64,000 nt of DNA from Chryseomicrobium excrementi (GTDB lineage: Bacteria > Bacillota > Bacilli > Bacillales_A > Planococcaceae). Below, piece after piece: positions 52,423 to 60,292 of this stretch. Position numbers and translations under genes: made by a program. The stretch lies in the NCBI RefSeq assembly GCF_002798305.1, contig NZ_PCGR01000002.1, forward strand, positions 606,034 through 670,033. Reading direction: 5' to 3'. The notes beneath the pieces were generated by a model. That model did not search any database. It was given only the letters and a program-made list of their open reading frames with translations, and had not been told where the DNA came from. The stretch's first letter is position 1; each line of letters starts with the position of its first letter.

Positions 52423-54048
52423 ATGCAACAATGGCAGACACCAGAAAGCTTGCAGGCTCTGCTTGAAGAGCTCGTCAGCTGGGACAGCCGCAGCACGACT
52501 GCCGGAGAAATCGAATTTGCCCATCAAGTTTCAGAAAAACTAACGAAACTGGACTACTTTCAAAAACATCCGGAGCAACTAGTCTTAGGAGAGGCAGGAG
52601 AAGGTCGACACTTTGTCGCAGCTCTCACTGTTCATCCAAAAGCGACAAAGACCATCGTACTCATTAGCCATTTTGATACGGTAGGAATTGAAGAATACGG
52701 AGAACTTGCTCCATTTGCTTATCAACCTTCGCAACTAGGAGAAACGTTTCATCATCATCTAGAATCGTTATCAGAAGATGCAAAGAAAGATCTTCAGTCA
52801 GGTGACTATTTGTGGGGCCGTGGCACGATGGATATGAAAGCAGGTCTTGCTATCCATATGGCAATGGTCGAAAAAGCACTTCTAGAAGAGTGGCCGATCA
52901 ACTTGGTACTGCTAACTGTACCTGATGAAGAAGTGAACTCTGCTGGTATGCGCGCTGCAGTGACGCATCTTGCAAAATGGCAACAAGAGAAGGACCTTCA
53001 TTATGGTCTATTTTTAAACGGCGAGCCGGTCTTTTCACTGAATCCGACCGACACAGCATATAAAGTGTATTCCGGATCTATCGGCAAAATCATGCCGTCC
53101 GCATTGTTCTTCGGGAAAGAGACACATGTCGGAGAGCCAATGAGTGGGATGACATCGAGTCTTCTCGCAGCGATGATGACCCGTCGTATGGAAATGAACC
53201 CGATGTTTAAAGAGACCGTTTACGGCGAGACAACACCGCTTCCGGTCACGTTGCATTTAAAAGATTTACGAGAAGCGTACTCGACACAGACACCATTTTT
53301 AACTTCTGCGCTCTACAACGTATTCACCATGAATCAAAGTGCAGCGGATGTGATGGACCAGTTCGAAAAGGTCGCACTAACAGCGGCAGATGAGATCAAT
53401 GAATGGATTGCTATGGTCAGCGAGAGAGAAGCGGTCACTCCAATAGGGAACGTCCGAGTCATACGGTATGAGGCGCTTTTAAGCTATGCTATTGAAAAGC
53501 TTGGTGGAGAGGTTGTTCAAGAAATCAAAAATCAATGCATTTCTGTGAAAGAACACGACGATCGTGAAATGTCTATACAGATTGCAAAAGCCTTATTGAC
53601 GCGCTGTCCAGAGCTTGCTCCTGCAATCGTTCTGATGTTCACGCCACCTTATTATCCAGCGGTGAATTCGACAGAGGAAGAGCTAGTAAAAGTTTGTATC
53701 GCGAGTGTGCAAAAAGTGGCTAAAGAGGAGTTTGATTTGAAGGTGGATCAAGTCCATTATTTCAACGGGATTTCGGATCTTAGTTATGTGAATTACACGG
53801 GGGACGCAACTGGATGGGGGGCTTATGAAGCAAATACTCCCGTGTGGAACGACACCTACTCGATCCCTTTCAAAGATATGGAACGTCTCCAAGCACCCGT
53901 ATTGAACGTCGGCCCATTTGGTAAAGATGCGCATAAACGAACGGAACGCCTCCACATACGTAGTGCATTTGTTGAGACGCCTCGACTTGTTGAGCAAGTG
54001 ATTCGTACGGTGATGGAGTCAGAGTTCGCCTCACATTCCTCCCATTGA
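52423..54048 (+). CDS. rocB: RocB-like M20 family peptidase
   Basis: 541 residues, the size of B. subtilis RocB. M20 metal-site motifs are visible: VLISHFDTVG near 85, GRGTMDMKAGLA near 138 (bridging Asp), and VPDEEVNSAG near 170 (catalytic Glu pair). The family is linked to arginine utilisation but its reaction is not established. It stands alone here, without other roc genes, so a different peptide or amide substrate is possible. Confidence 0.85.
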   Translation: MQQWQTPESLQALLEELVSWDSRSTTAGEIEFAHQVSEKLTKLDYFQKHPEQLVLGEAGEGRHFVAALTVHPKATKTIVLISHFDTVGIEEYGELAPFAYQPSQLGETFHHHLESLSEDAKKDLQSGDYLWGRGTMDMKAGLAIHMAMVEKALLEEWPINLVLLTVPDEEVNSAGMRAAVTHLAKWQQEKDLHYGLFLNGEPVFSLNPTDTAYKVYSGSIGKIMPSALFFGKETHVGEPMSGMTSSLLAAMMTRRMEMNPMFKETVYGETTPLPVTLHLKDLREAYSTQTPFLTSALYNVFTMNQSAADVMDQFEKVALTAADEINEWIAMVSEREAVTPIGNVRVIRYEALLSYAIEKLGGEVVQEIKNQCISVKEHDDREMSIQIAKALLTRCPELAPAIVLMFTPPYYPAVNSTEEELVKVCIASVQKVAKEEFDLKVDQVHYFNGISDLSYVNYTGDATGWGAYEANTPVWNDTYSIPFKDMERLQAPVLNVGPFGKDAHKRTERLHIRSAFVETPRLVEQVIRTVMESEFASHSSH

Positions 54049-54108
54049 CCGAGTTCAATTCTTACTGTTTTCCCTATACTTGATAGGAAAAGCAAGGTGG
54101 AGATTTGA

Positions 54109-54513
54109 ATGTGGAATAGTGGAATGCAAGTAGTCCAGGTCCGCATGGCACGACCGACGGATCAACTGGATAAAGTAAAGGAGTTTTACGTGGATGGGTT
54201 TGGACTAGAAGTGGTAGAACATTTTGAAAATCATCAGGGGTACGATGGGCTGATGATTGGATTGCCTGGTAAAGGCTATCACTTAGAGTTCACCCAGCAT
54301 GTTGATGGAAGTCCATGTCCTGCACCGACTCATGACAATCTTTTGGTGTTCTATATGCCTGACGAGAAACAAATAGAACTTATTGTAAATCGCCTCGAAG
54401 AGATGGGGTATCCAGTAGTGGAGCCTGAGAACCCTTACTGGGCTGAACGAGGTAAGACGATTGAAGATCCTGACGGTTGGCGAATCGTCCTGATGAATAC
54501 AAATGGCATTTAA
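54109..54513 (+). CDS. VOC-family (glyoxalase-fold) protein
   Basis: 134 residues. Paired beta-alpha-beta modules: VQVRMARPTDQLDKVKEFYV with GFGLEVV, and a C-terminal KTIEDPDGWRIVLMN, typical of small glyoxalase/bleomycin-resistance-type proteins similar to YycE. No specific substrate can be named. AAGGTGGAG precedes the start. Confidence 0.82.
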   Translation: MWNSGMQVVQVRMARPTDQLDKVKEFYVDGFGLEVVEHFENHQGYDGLMIGLPGKGYHLEFTQHVDGSPCPAPTHDNLLVFYMPDEKQIELIVNRLEEMGYPVVEPENPYWAERGKTIEDPDGWRIVLMNTNGI

Positions 54514-54538
54514 AAAAGGATCCCAAGGGATCCTTTTT
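54512..54538. terminator. Two-way terminator
   Basis: AAAAAGGATCCC-AA-GGGATCCTTTTT, symmetrical, between convergent genes. Confidence 0.9.
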
Positions 54539-54539
54539 G

Positions 54540-55343
54540 TTACTTCAATAATTTTAAAAGCTCTTCGTTAAACTTATCTTTCTCATCGACATTCATTCCG
54601 TGACCGCTTTCTTCGAATGTCACTAAAGTCGAGTTGGCAATAGTGTCATTCATCCAATGCGAAAGTTCGACTGGGCAAATTTCATCTTTTGCTCCGTGGA
54701 ATAGAGTGACAGGGAGTGATAGGGCTTTTGTTTCTTTGCGCAGTTCTTCATCACGGAGCGCCTTCGCATACCCTATAGTTCCGTGTGCAGAGCTTTCTAA
54801 CGCTAGCGATTGGAACCACTTCATGAATGGTTCTGAATGGTCTTTTGCAAAAAACATCCCTGAAAATTCTTCTATAAAACCAGGTCGATCTTTTTCAATG
54901 TTGGCAATGATGTCGTCCACTTCTTCTGGTTTCATTCCAAATTCGAAACCTTCTGCTTGTGTAAATCGTGGAGCAGCAGCACCCATCAATAACAAATGTT
55001 TCACTTTGTCTGCTCCATAATTTGTGATATAGCGAATGGAGATGGGACCTCCCATTGAAAATCCACCAAGCACAAAGTTTGTTAATTCAAGTTCGGTGAC
55101 TACTTTGTCTACATCCGAAGCAGCCATGTCGTAGTTGTACTCGCTCCATGGTCGATCTGATTTCCCTAATCCTCTCAAATCAATCCCGATATAGCGGTAG
55201 CCGTTTTCTGCTAGCGCACTAATTTGTCCTTCAAAAGATTTGTTGCTAAGTGGCCATCCATGAATAAATACGACAGGTTCACCTTGGCCAATATCCTCTA
55301 CATAAACCTGTACATCTTGTTCGACTTCGATCCATTTTCCCAT
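54540..55343 (-). CDS. Alpha/beta hydrolase
   Basis: 267 residues. VVFIHGWPLSNKSFEGQ gives the oxyanion HG motif, GGFSMGG the nucleophile elbow Ser, DEICPVELS the acid region, and SGHGMNVDEK the catalytic His. Closest in pattern to cofactor-free haloperoxidase/esterase-like hydrolases. Start 55343 lies seven bases after AGGAGG; a longer frame to 55376 is rejected. Confidence 0.88.
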   Translation of the reverse strand: MGKWIEVEQDVQVYVEDIGQGEPVVFIHGWPLSNKSFEGQISALAENGYRYIGIDLRGLGKSDRPWSEYNYDMAASDVDKVVTELELTNFVLGGFSMGGPISIRYITNYGADKVKHLLLMGAAAPRFTQAEGFEFGMKPEEVDDIIANIEKDRPGFIEEFSGMFFAKDHSEPFMKWFQSLALESSAHGTIGYAKALRDEELRKETKALSLPVTLFHGAKDEICPVELSHWMNDTIANSTLVTFEESGHGMNVDEKDKFNEELLKLLK

Positions 55344-55501
55344 CCAAACGCCTCCTAAAATTGGTGTTAGCTTCATGGATTCCCTCAGTTTCGAGATAGT
55401 AAACCTAATAAAATTTTGATATTTAGTGATCCATCTCCCACGTTTCTTCGTTAGCTCTCTGTCATGTAAAAAAACTCTCGTGAAGGGAGGTGAACGACAG
55501 C

Positions 55502-56515
55502 GTGCGGAAATTCATACTGACAACATTACTAGCAGCATCAGCTGTTGGGTTTATTCCACAGGCCGCTTCAGCAGAAGGACTATTATCTTCTGTTGGAAAG
55601 ACTGTTGGAGAAGTCGTGGAAGATACGACTAGCACAGTAGAAAAAGTGACACCTGATGTAAAAGTTGAAGTAGCAGATAGTGAAGTGGATACTTCAGAAG
55701 GTATTGAAGTTTCAACTCCTGTGGCAGAAGTTTCCGCTACAGAAGAGCAAGGTCTTGAAATTAAAGCTACAAAAGAGGTAGTTGAAGCAACAGTTTCTTC
55801 GAAGGAAGGAATCGAAGCGAAAACTCCAGTGGCAAAAGTAAAGGTGACTGAAGAGACAAAGGTGGAAATTTCTACTCCGATTGTCTCTACAGAAATTGAT
55901 GTCAAAGACCCTGAAGTGAACGTTTCAACTCCAATCATCTCAACAGATATCGATCCAGTTGAGACAGAACTAGAGATTGAAACTCCAGTAGTTCAAACAC
56001 CATCGCCCGATCAGACGGAAGAAGAAGTGGCTCAGACAAACCCTGTAACTGAGCAAGGAAATCAGACAGATCAACAACAACCTGTCACTTCTACTCCGGC
56101 AATTTCGATAGAAGAGGTTTCACTATCTTCGCAAGCTATCTCTTTACCTGAGGAGCCAGTGAAGGTTGAACTTGAACCTTTCATTTCTAACGAATTGAAC
56201 GAGCTACCTAATAGTTCTACAAATCAAAACTCAGGTGGAGTAGATGTCGCTTTAGAAAAGCTTCAACAAGCGAAATCTCAAGATTTCACAACAGGTATTT
56301 CTTCATCTTCAAGCCTTACCGGACTATCTACGCCTCTAGCATCTAGTGGCGGTAGTTATATAGCTACGGTATCGGATGAAGAGGTCTACAACTACTTTGC
56401 AAAAGTATCTTTTATCAGACATGTATATGCACTATCAGATCAATGGAGCCATGCGCCGCCGTCCCCACCACCGCAAGTTTCTTCTTTTTTCGAAATGACT
56501 AACACACTCATTTAA
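55502..56515 (+). CDS. Secreted acidic low-complexity protein
   Basis: 337 residues. Signal peptide MRKFILTTLLAASAVGFIPQ ending at ASA, then about 250 residues rich in Glu, Val, Thr and Ser with loose repeats (variants of STPIVSTEID, STPIISTDID, ETPVVQT), a Gln/Pro stretch and a C-terminal YALSDQWSHAPPSPPPQ. No LPXTG, SLH or LysM anchor is seen. The start is GTG 55502, nine bases from GGGAGGTG. The next gene follows in 27 bases, so the two secreted proteins are probably made together. Function unknown; an extracellular matrix or calcium-binding role is a guess. Confidence 0.75.
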   Translation: MRKFILTTLLAASAVGFIPQAASAEGLLSSVGKTVGEVVEDTTSTVEKVTPDVKVEVADSEVDTSEGIEVSTPVAEVSATEEQGLEIKATKEVVEATVSSKEGIEAKTPVAKVKVTEETKVEISTPIVSTEIDVKDPEVNVSTPIISTDIDPVETELEIETPVVQTPSPDQTEEEVAQTNPVTEQGNQTDQQQPVTSTPAISIEEVSLSSQAISLPEEPVKVELEPFISNELNELPNSSTNQNSGGVDVALEKLQQAKSQDFTTGISSSSSLTGLSTPLASSGGSYIATVSDEEVYNYFAKVSFIRHVYALSDQWSHAPPSPPPQVSSFFEMTNTLI

Positions 56516-56542
56516 AACGAAAAAAGAAGGAGAGAATTGATT

Positions 56543-57826
56543 ATGAAACATACAGTACGCACACTAACATTAGCAGGAACTATTGCCTTAGGAACTTTAC
56601 TTGCAGGAACTACCGCTTCAGCGGCTGAAAACGATTCTTTACTTGGAGGCTCTTTACTAGATGACGTCTCCGTGTTTGAGGACAACGAAGGATCAAAAGC
56701 GCTTGATATCTTAAACTCACTAGACATCAGCACTAGTTCTTCAGATGAAGAATCTACAGTAGATGCGGAAGCAGAAACTGGTGTTGTAGGTGAAGTGGCA
56801 ACTGAAAGTGAAGAAGGAAGTGCCGAAGCAGGCGTAGGAGCTGTGAACAATGCAGAGGCTACTGTTTCTACAAATGAAGACGAAGTGAATGCAGACGTTT
56901 CGAACGAAACAGACGCAGAAGTCGGAGCTGCAGTTGAAGGTGAAGACGGATCAGCAGCAGTCGGCGGGGCAGCATCAAATGATGCGGACGCAGACGTTGC
57001 AATCAATGAAGATGAAGTGAATGCAGACGTTTCGAACGAAACAGACGCAGAAGTTGGAGCTGCAGTTGAAGGCGAAGACGGATCAGCAGCAGTCGGCGGA
57101 GCAGCATCAAATGATGCAAACGCAGACGTTGCCATCACTGGAGACGAAGTAAGTTCAGACGTTTCGAACGAAACAGATGCAGAAGTCGGAGCTGCAGTTG
57201 AAGGCGAAGACGGATCAGCAGCAGTCGGCGGAGCAGTATCAAATGATGCGGACGCAGACGTTGCAATCAATGAAGATGAAGTAAATGCAGACGTTTCGAA
57301 CGAAACAGACGCTGGATTCGCTTTAGTAGCTGAAGAAGATGACAATCGTGCATTCGCAGACGGAAACGTAATGAATGACATCATGGGTTCATTCACAGCT
57401 AACGAAGACGAAGTAGCAGGTTCATTTGATGCAGTGACTGGTGGTAACTTTGGATTTGGTTTTGAAGATGAAGACTCTTCAACACTAGTTGATGGTGTTT
57501 TGATGAACGACCTATCTGGCTCTTTCTTTGGAAATGAAGACGAAGCGGCAGGTCAACTGTCAAACGCAACAAACCTTGGATTCAATTTTGCTAACGAAGA
57601 TGAAGACTCTTCTTCCTCTTTATTCACTGACATTACGAACACGCTTGATGTAGGTCTATCAGAAGATGAGTTTGGTGTGGCTACAGATTTAGGTATTGCA
57701 GGAGGAGCAAATGCTTCTGATGAAGAAAATTCATTCTTATCTGCAGTAAACTTAGATCTTGGTTTAAACCTAATGGTTGTTGATGAAGACAATTCACATG
57801 ATGGTGGCTTCTTGTCACTGCGATAA
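56543..57826 (+). CDS. Secreted acidic protein with 44-residue tandem repeats
   Basis: About 427 residues. Signal peptide KHTVRTLTLAGTIALGTLL...TTASA, then seven or eight repeats of 44 residues from about residue 67. Units open with NEDEV and contain SNETDAEVGAAVEGEDGSAA; repeats 2-4 are nearly identical at DNA level, while first and last ones have diverged but keep the length. The composition is strongly acidic with alternating small hydrophobic residues, suggesting stacked beta turns (solenoid-like) that may bind cations. No wall anchor is visible. Not a family I recognise. GAAGGAGAG precedes the ATG. Confidence 0.8.
   Translation: MKHTVRTLTLAGTIALGTLLAGTTASAAENDSLLGGSLLDDVSVFEDNEGSKALDILNSLDISTSSSDEESTVDAEAETGVVGEVATESEEGSAEAGVGAVNNAEATVSTNEDEVNADVSNETDAEVGAAVEGEDGSAAVGGAASNDADADVAINEDEVNADVSNETDAEVGAAVEGEDGSAAVGGAASNDANADVAITGDEVSSDVSNETDAEVGAAVEGEDGSAAVGGAVSNDADADVAINEDEVNADVSNETDAGFALVAEEDDNRAFADGNVMNDIMGSFTANEDEVAGSFDAVTGGNFGFGFEDEDSSTLVDGVLMNDLSGSFFGNEDEAAGQLSNATNLGFNFANEDEDSSSSLFTDITNTLDVGLSEDEFGVATDLGIAGGANASDEENSFLSAVNLDLGLNLMVVDEDNSHDGGFLSLR
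56741..57661 (+). repeat. 132-bp coding tandem repeat array
   Basis: Unit starts at 56741 (degenerate), 56873, 57005, 57137, 57269 and 57401, each 132 bases on, then 57533 (129-base unit). Units 56873-57268 are almost identical, so recent copy-number change by slippage or recombination is likely; outer units are old. Confidence 0.88.
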
Positions 57827-57872
57827 GTTCACCCTGTTTCTGTTCTCCTGATCAGAGAGCTTGAACAAAGTG

Positions 57873-57912
57873 ACCCCCTCACTTGGCTGATCACCAGGTG
57901 AGGGGGTTTTTT
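57873..57912 (+). terminator. Terminator after repeat-protein gene
   Basis: ACCCCCTCACTTGG pairs with CCAGGTGAGGGGGT (one wobble), 14-bp stem, then T6. It overlaps the stop codon of the convergent TetR gene. Confidence 0.92.
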
Positions 57913-58570
57913 AACTCTCAAACTTCATAATCAATTTTTCTATCAAAGCTAACGTAACTTTAGTAGCCTCTTCGGCAGTATATAACCGACGTCTGTTCAT
58001 TACATCACTAAACATCCCTTGCCATATTAATGTTGTAGCATCATTCAAAAAGTCTGCATCCTCTGAACTGATTTCCCCGGATTGAACAGCGGCCTCTAAG
58101 AAAGAACGACCGCGCTTGTGCATACTTCTCTCCAGTAAAATAGGCTTTAACTCCTCTGGAACATCTACGATTTCTGTTGGAAAGAATTCGTAATACTTGG
58201 CTATCAACGTATCTGGCTCCTCTCCAAGATCCATCATGAAAATAGCGTGAAAGATATCTGGAGTTTGAAACGAATGTCGTGTAAAACATTCCCATGCTTT
58301 CACATAATGACGAAGGTGAGATTCACTTTTTTGAGACAATACTATCGATATTTCTTTAGTATAAGGCTTCATGAAGCGCATTGAAGCAAAAAACAGAAGG
58401 TGGGAAAACTCAGAGAAATAATTGTATAGAGTGGCACTATTGAATCCTGCCTTATCTGCTACTTTTCGGATGGTCACTTGTTGGATCCCCTCTTTTTCAA
58501 TCAGCTCTGTTGCTGCATTGACGAAGTACTTCCACATACGTGCTTTTTTTAGTTCTTTATGACTGGTCAT
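57911..58570 (-). CDS. TetR-family regulator
   Basis: 219 residues. N-terminal HTH: ELIEKEGIQQVTIRKVADKA and GFNSATLYNYF. The C-terminal ligand domain is not of a recognised subtype. It is divergent from the BCCT transporter, 160 bases away, and presumably represses it through the paired sites in between. A ligand such as a quaternary amine is inferred from context, as with BetI, though its sequence is not obviously BetI. Confidence 0.88.
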   Translation of the reverse strand: MTSHKELKKARMWKYFVNAATELIEKEGIQQVTIRKVADKAGFNSATLYNYFSEFSHLLFFASMRFMKPYTKEISIVLSQKSESHLRHYVKAWECFTRHSFQTPDIFHAIFMMDLGEEPDTLIAKYYEFFPTEIVDVPEELKPILLERSMHKRGRSFLEAAVQSGEISSEDADFLNDATTLIWQGMFSDVMNRRRLYTAEEATKVTLALIEKLIMKFES

Positions 58571-58652
58571 TTTACATGTCGCTCCTTCACTTACTGTTCT
58601 TTTAGTATACAGTGAAAAAAAAGATTGTCGATGTTGGAATTGTTTGATAACA

Positions 58653-58681
58653 TAATCGTAATTAAAATATAATCATGATTA
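58653..58681. promoter_or_regulatory. Candidate TetR operator pair
   Basis: TAATCGTAATTA (58653-58664) and TAATCATGATTA (58670-58681) are near-identical 12-mers 17 bases apart; the second is a perfect palindrome. They lie in the only gap between the divergent TetR and BCCT genes. Confidence 0.6.
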
Positions 58682-58729
58682 CCAATATATCACGATTCTA
58701 TTTTAAGCAACTTTTAAAGGGGTGTACAT

Positions 58730-60292
58730 ATGCAATCAGAATCAAAAGTTCAAATTGACAAAGGGGTATTTTTCATTTCAATTGGCTTCATCGCGATTAT
58801 TACAACGCTACTAGTAGTGTTTCAATCATCGATTGAACCTGTATTGAACACTATTTTAACCTCTATCACACATTCGATGGACTGGACGTTCCAGTGGTTG
58901 ACCATTGGTCTTTTCGCTATTTTACTTTGGTTAATTTTTAGTCGACATGGAAAAATTCAGTTAGGCGAAGGCAAACCAGAATTTTCAACGTTTAGCTGGG
59001 GAGCCATGTTGTTCTGTGCGGGCATGGGAACAAGTATCATGTTTTGGTCGATCATGGAGCCAATCTATTATTATACGGGACCCCCTTTCCAAATTGAAGC
59101 GGCTTCGGAGAAAGCTGCAGAGTGGGCAGTAGCTTATGGCATGTTCCACTGGGGAATCTCGGCATGGGCTCTCTATGCGTTACCAACGGTAGTTATTGCG
59201 TATTCATTTTTTGTGAGAAAGCAATCTTCTCTAAAAATTAGCGTGGCTTGCCGTGGAGCTTTAGGAAAATATGCAGACGGTTGGTTAGGAAAGGTATTAG
59301 ATATTTTAGTCATCTGGAGTCTTGTGGGTGGGCTAGGAACATCACTTGGACTGGGAGTTCCAATGATTTCAGCTGTTATTGGTGACTTACTAGGTATACA
59401 ACAATCATTGGGTCTAAGCTTAATCATTATCGCGATTTGGGTACTCATCTATACAACGAGTGCTTATTTCGGACTTTATAAAGGAATTCGTCGCTTAAGT
59501 GATATTAATGTGTATATGGCTTTAGCGCTTGCTATTTTTGTGTTGTTTGCAGGACCAACTTTGTTCATCCTGTCTTATTTCACAAACAGTTTTGGTGTTA
59601 TGGTTCAAAACTTTGCGATGATGAGTTTTTACACAGATCCGATCCAAAAAAGCGGCTTCCCTCAAGCGTGGACTGTATTCTACTGGGCATGGTTCGCTGC
59701 AACAGCTCCATTTATGGGACTTTTCGTAGCGCGCATCTCAAAAGGACGCACGATTCGAGAACTGATCACGCACGTCTTGCTATGGGGAAGTGTGGGGAGC
59801 TGGATGTACTTCGCTATCTTCGGAGGATACGCGATGAATTTAGAATTGAGCGGGATCCTTTCTGTTACGGACTCACTTGAGCAAAATGGAGGACCGGGTA
59901 CGATTGTAGAAGTGTTACGAACACTACCGATTAGTACGGTTGTAATGACGTTCTTTGTCATCTTAGGTTTTATTTTCTTATCGACTTCTTTAGATTCTGC
60001 TACGTATATCTTGTCAGCGATTGCAACGAAATCATTAGTAGGCACACAAGAGCCAGCTCGTTGGCACCGTCTTCTGTGGGGGACGATTTTAGCTGTCATG
60101 GCAATTGCTTTATTACTTATCGGTGGCTTGAATGTCGTACAGACGTCATCGGTTGTCGTCTCAGTACCAGTTGTCATCATCTATGTGTTATTGACAATTT
60201 CCTTACTACGTTGGTTGAAGAAAGACAACCCACGAGTTCGCGAAGCAGTTGTATTAGACCCGATTTTGAAGGAGAATGAGCATGGTCTTTAA
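58730..60292 (+). CDS. BCCT-family transporter
   Basis: 520 residues, 12 membrane segments. The family signature FCAGMGTSIMFWSIMEPIYY and FYWAWFAATAPFMGLFVARI are present. Members carry glycine betaine, choline or carnitine, usually with sodium. The short cytoplasmic C-terminus argues against an osmosensing BetP type. The usual aromatic ligand box is not fully checked. It overlaps the following hydrolase gene, which suggests that the substrate is hydrolysed after uptake. Confidence 0.92.
   Translation: MQSESKVQIDKGVFFISIGFIAIITTLLVVFQSSIEPVLNTILTSITHSMDWTFQWLTIGLFAILLWLIFSRHGKIQLGEGKPEFSTFSWGAMLFCAGMGTSIMFWSIMEPIYYYTGPPFQIEAASEKAAEWAVAYGMFHWGISAWALYALPTVVIAYSFFVRKQSSLKISVACRGALGKYADGWLGKVLDILVIWSLVGGLGTSLGLGVPMISAVIGDLLGIQQSLGLSLIIIAIWVLIYTTSAYFGLYKGIRRLSDINVYMALALAIFVLFAGPTLFILSYFTNSFGVMVQNFAMMSFYTDPIQKSGFPQAWTVFYWAWFAATAPFMGLFVARISKGRTIRELITHVLLWGSVGSWMYFAIFGGYAMNLELSGILSVTDSLEQNGGPGTIVEVLRTLPISTVVMTFFVILGFIFLSTSLDSATYILSAIATKSLVGTQEPARWHRLLWGTILAVMAIALLLIGGLNVVQTSSVVVSVPVVIIYVLLTISLLRWLKKDNPRVREAVVLDPILKENEHGL

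Noticed and set aside
55462-55938. Minus-strand Ser/Thr-rich frame opposite the secreted acidic gene
   Set aside because: Composition artefact of the opposite Glu/Val/Thr-rich coding strand; no ribosome site.
56512-57396. Minus-strand open frame of 294 codons inside the repeat-protein gene
   Set aside because: Long open antisense frames are expected opposite Glu/Asp/Ala-rich repeats; it mirrors the 132-bp units and has no gene features.
55502-57826. LPXTG-anchored adhesins
   Set aside because: Neither protein ends with a sorting motif, hydrophobic helix and basic tail.
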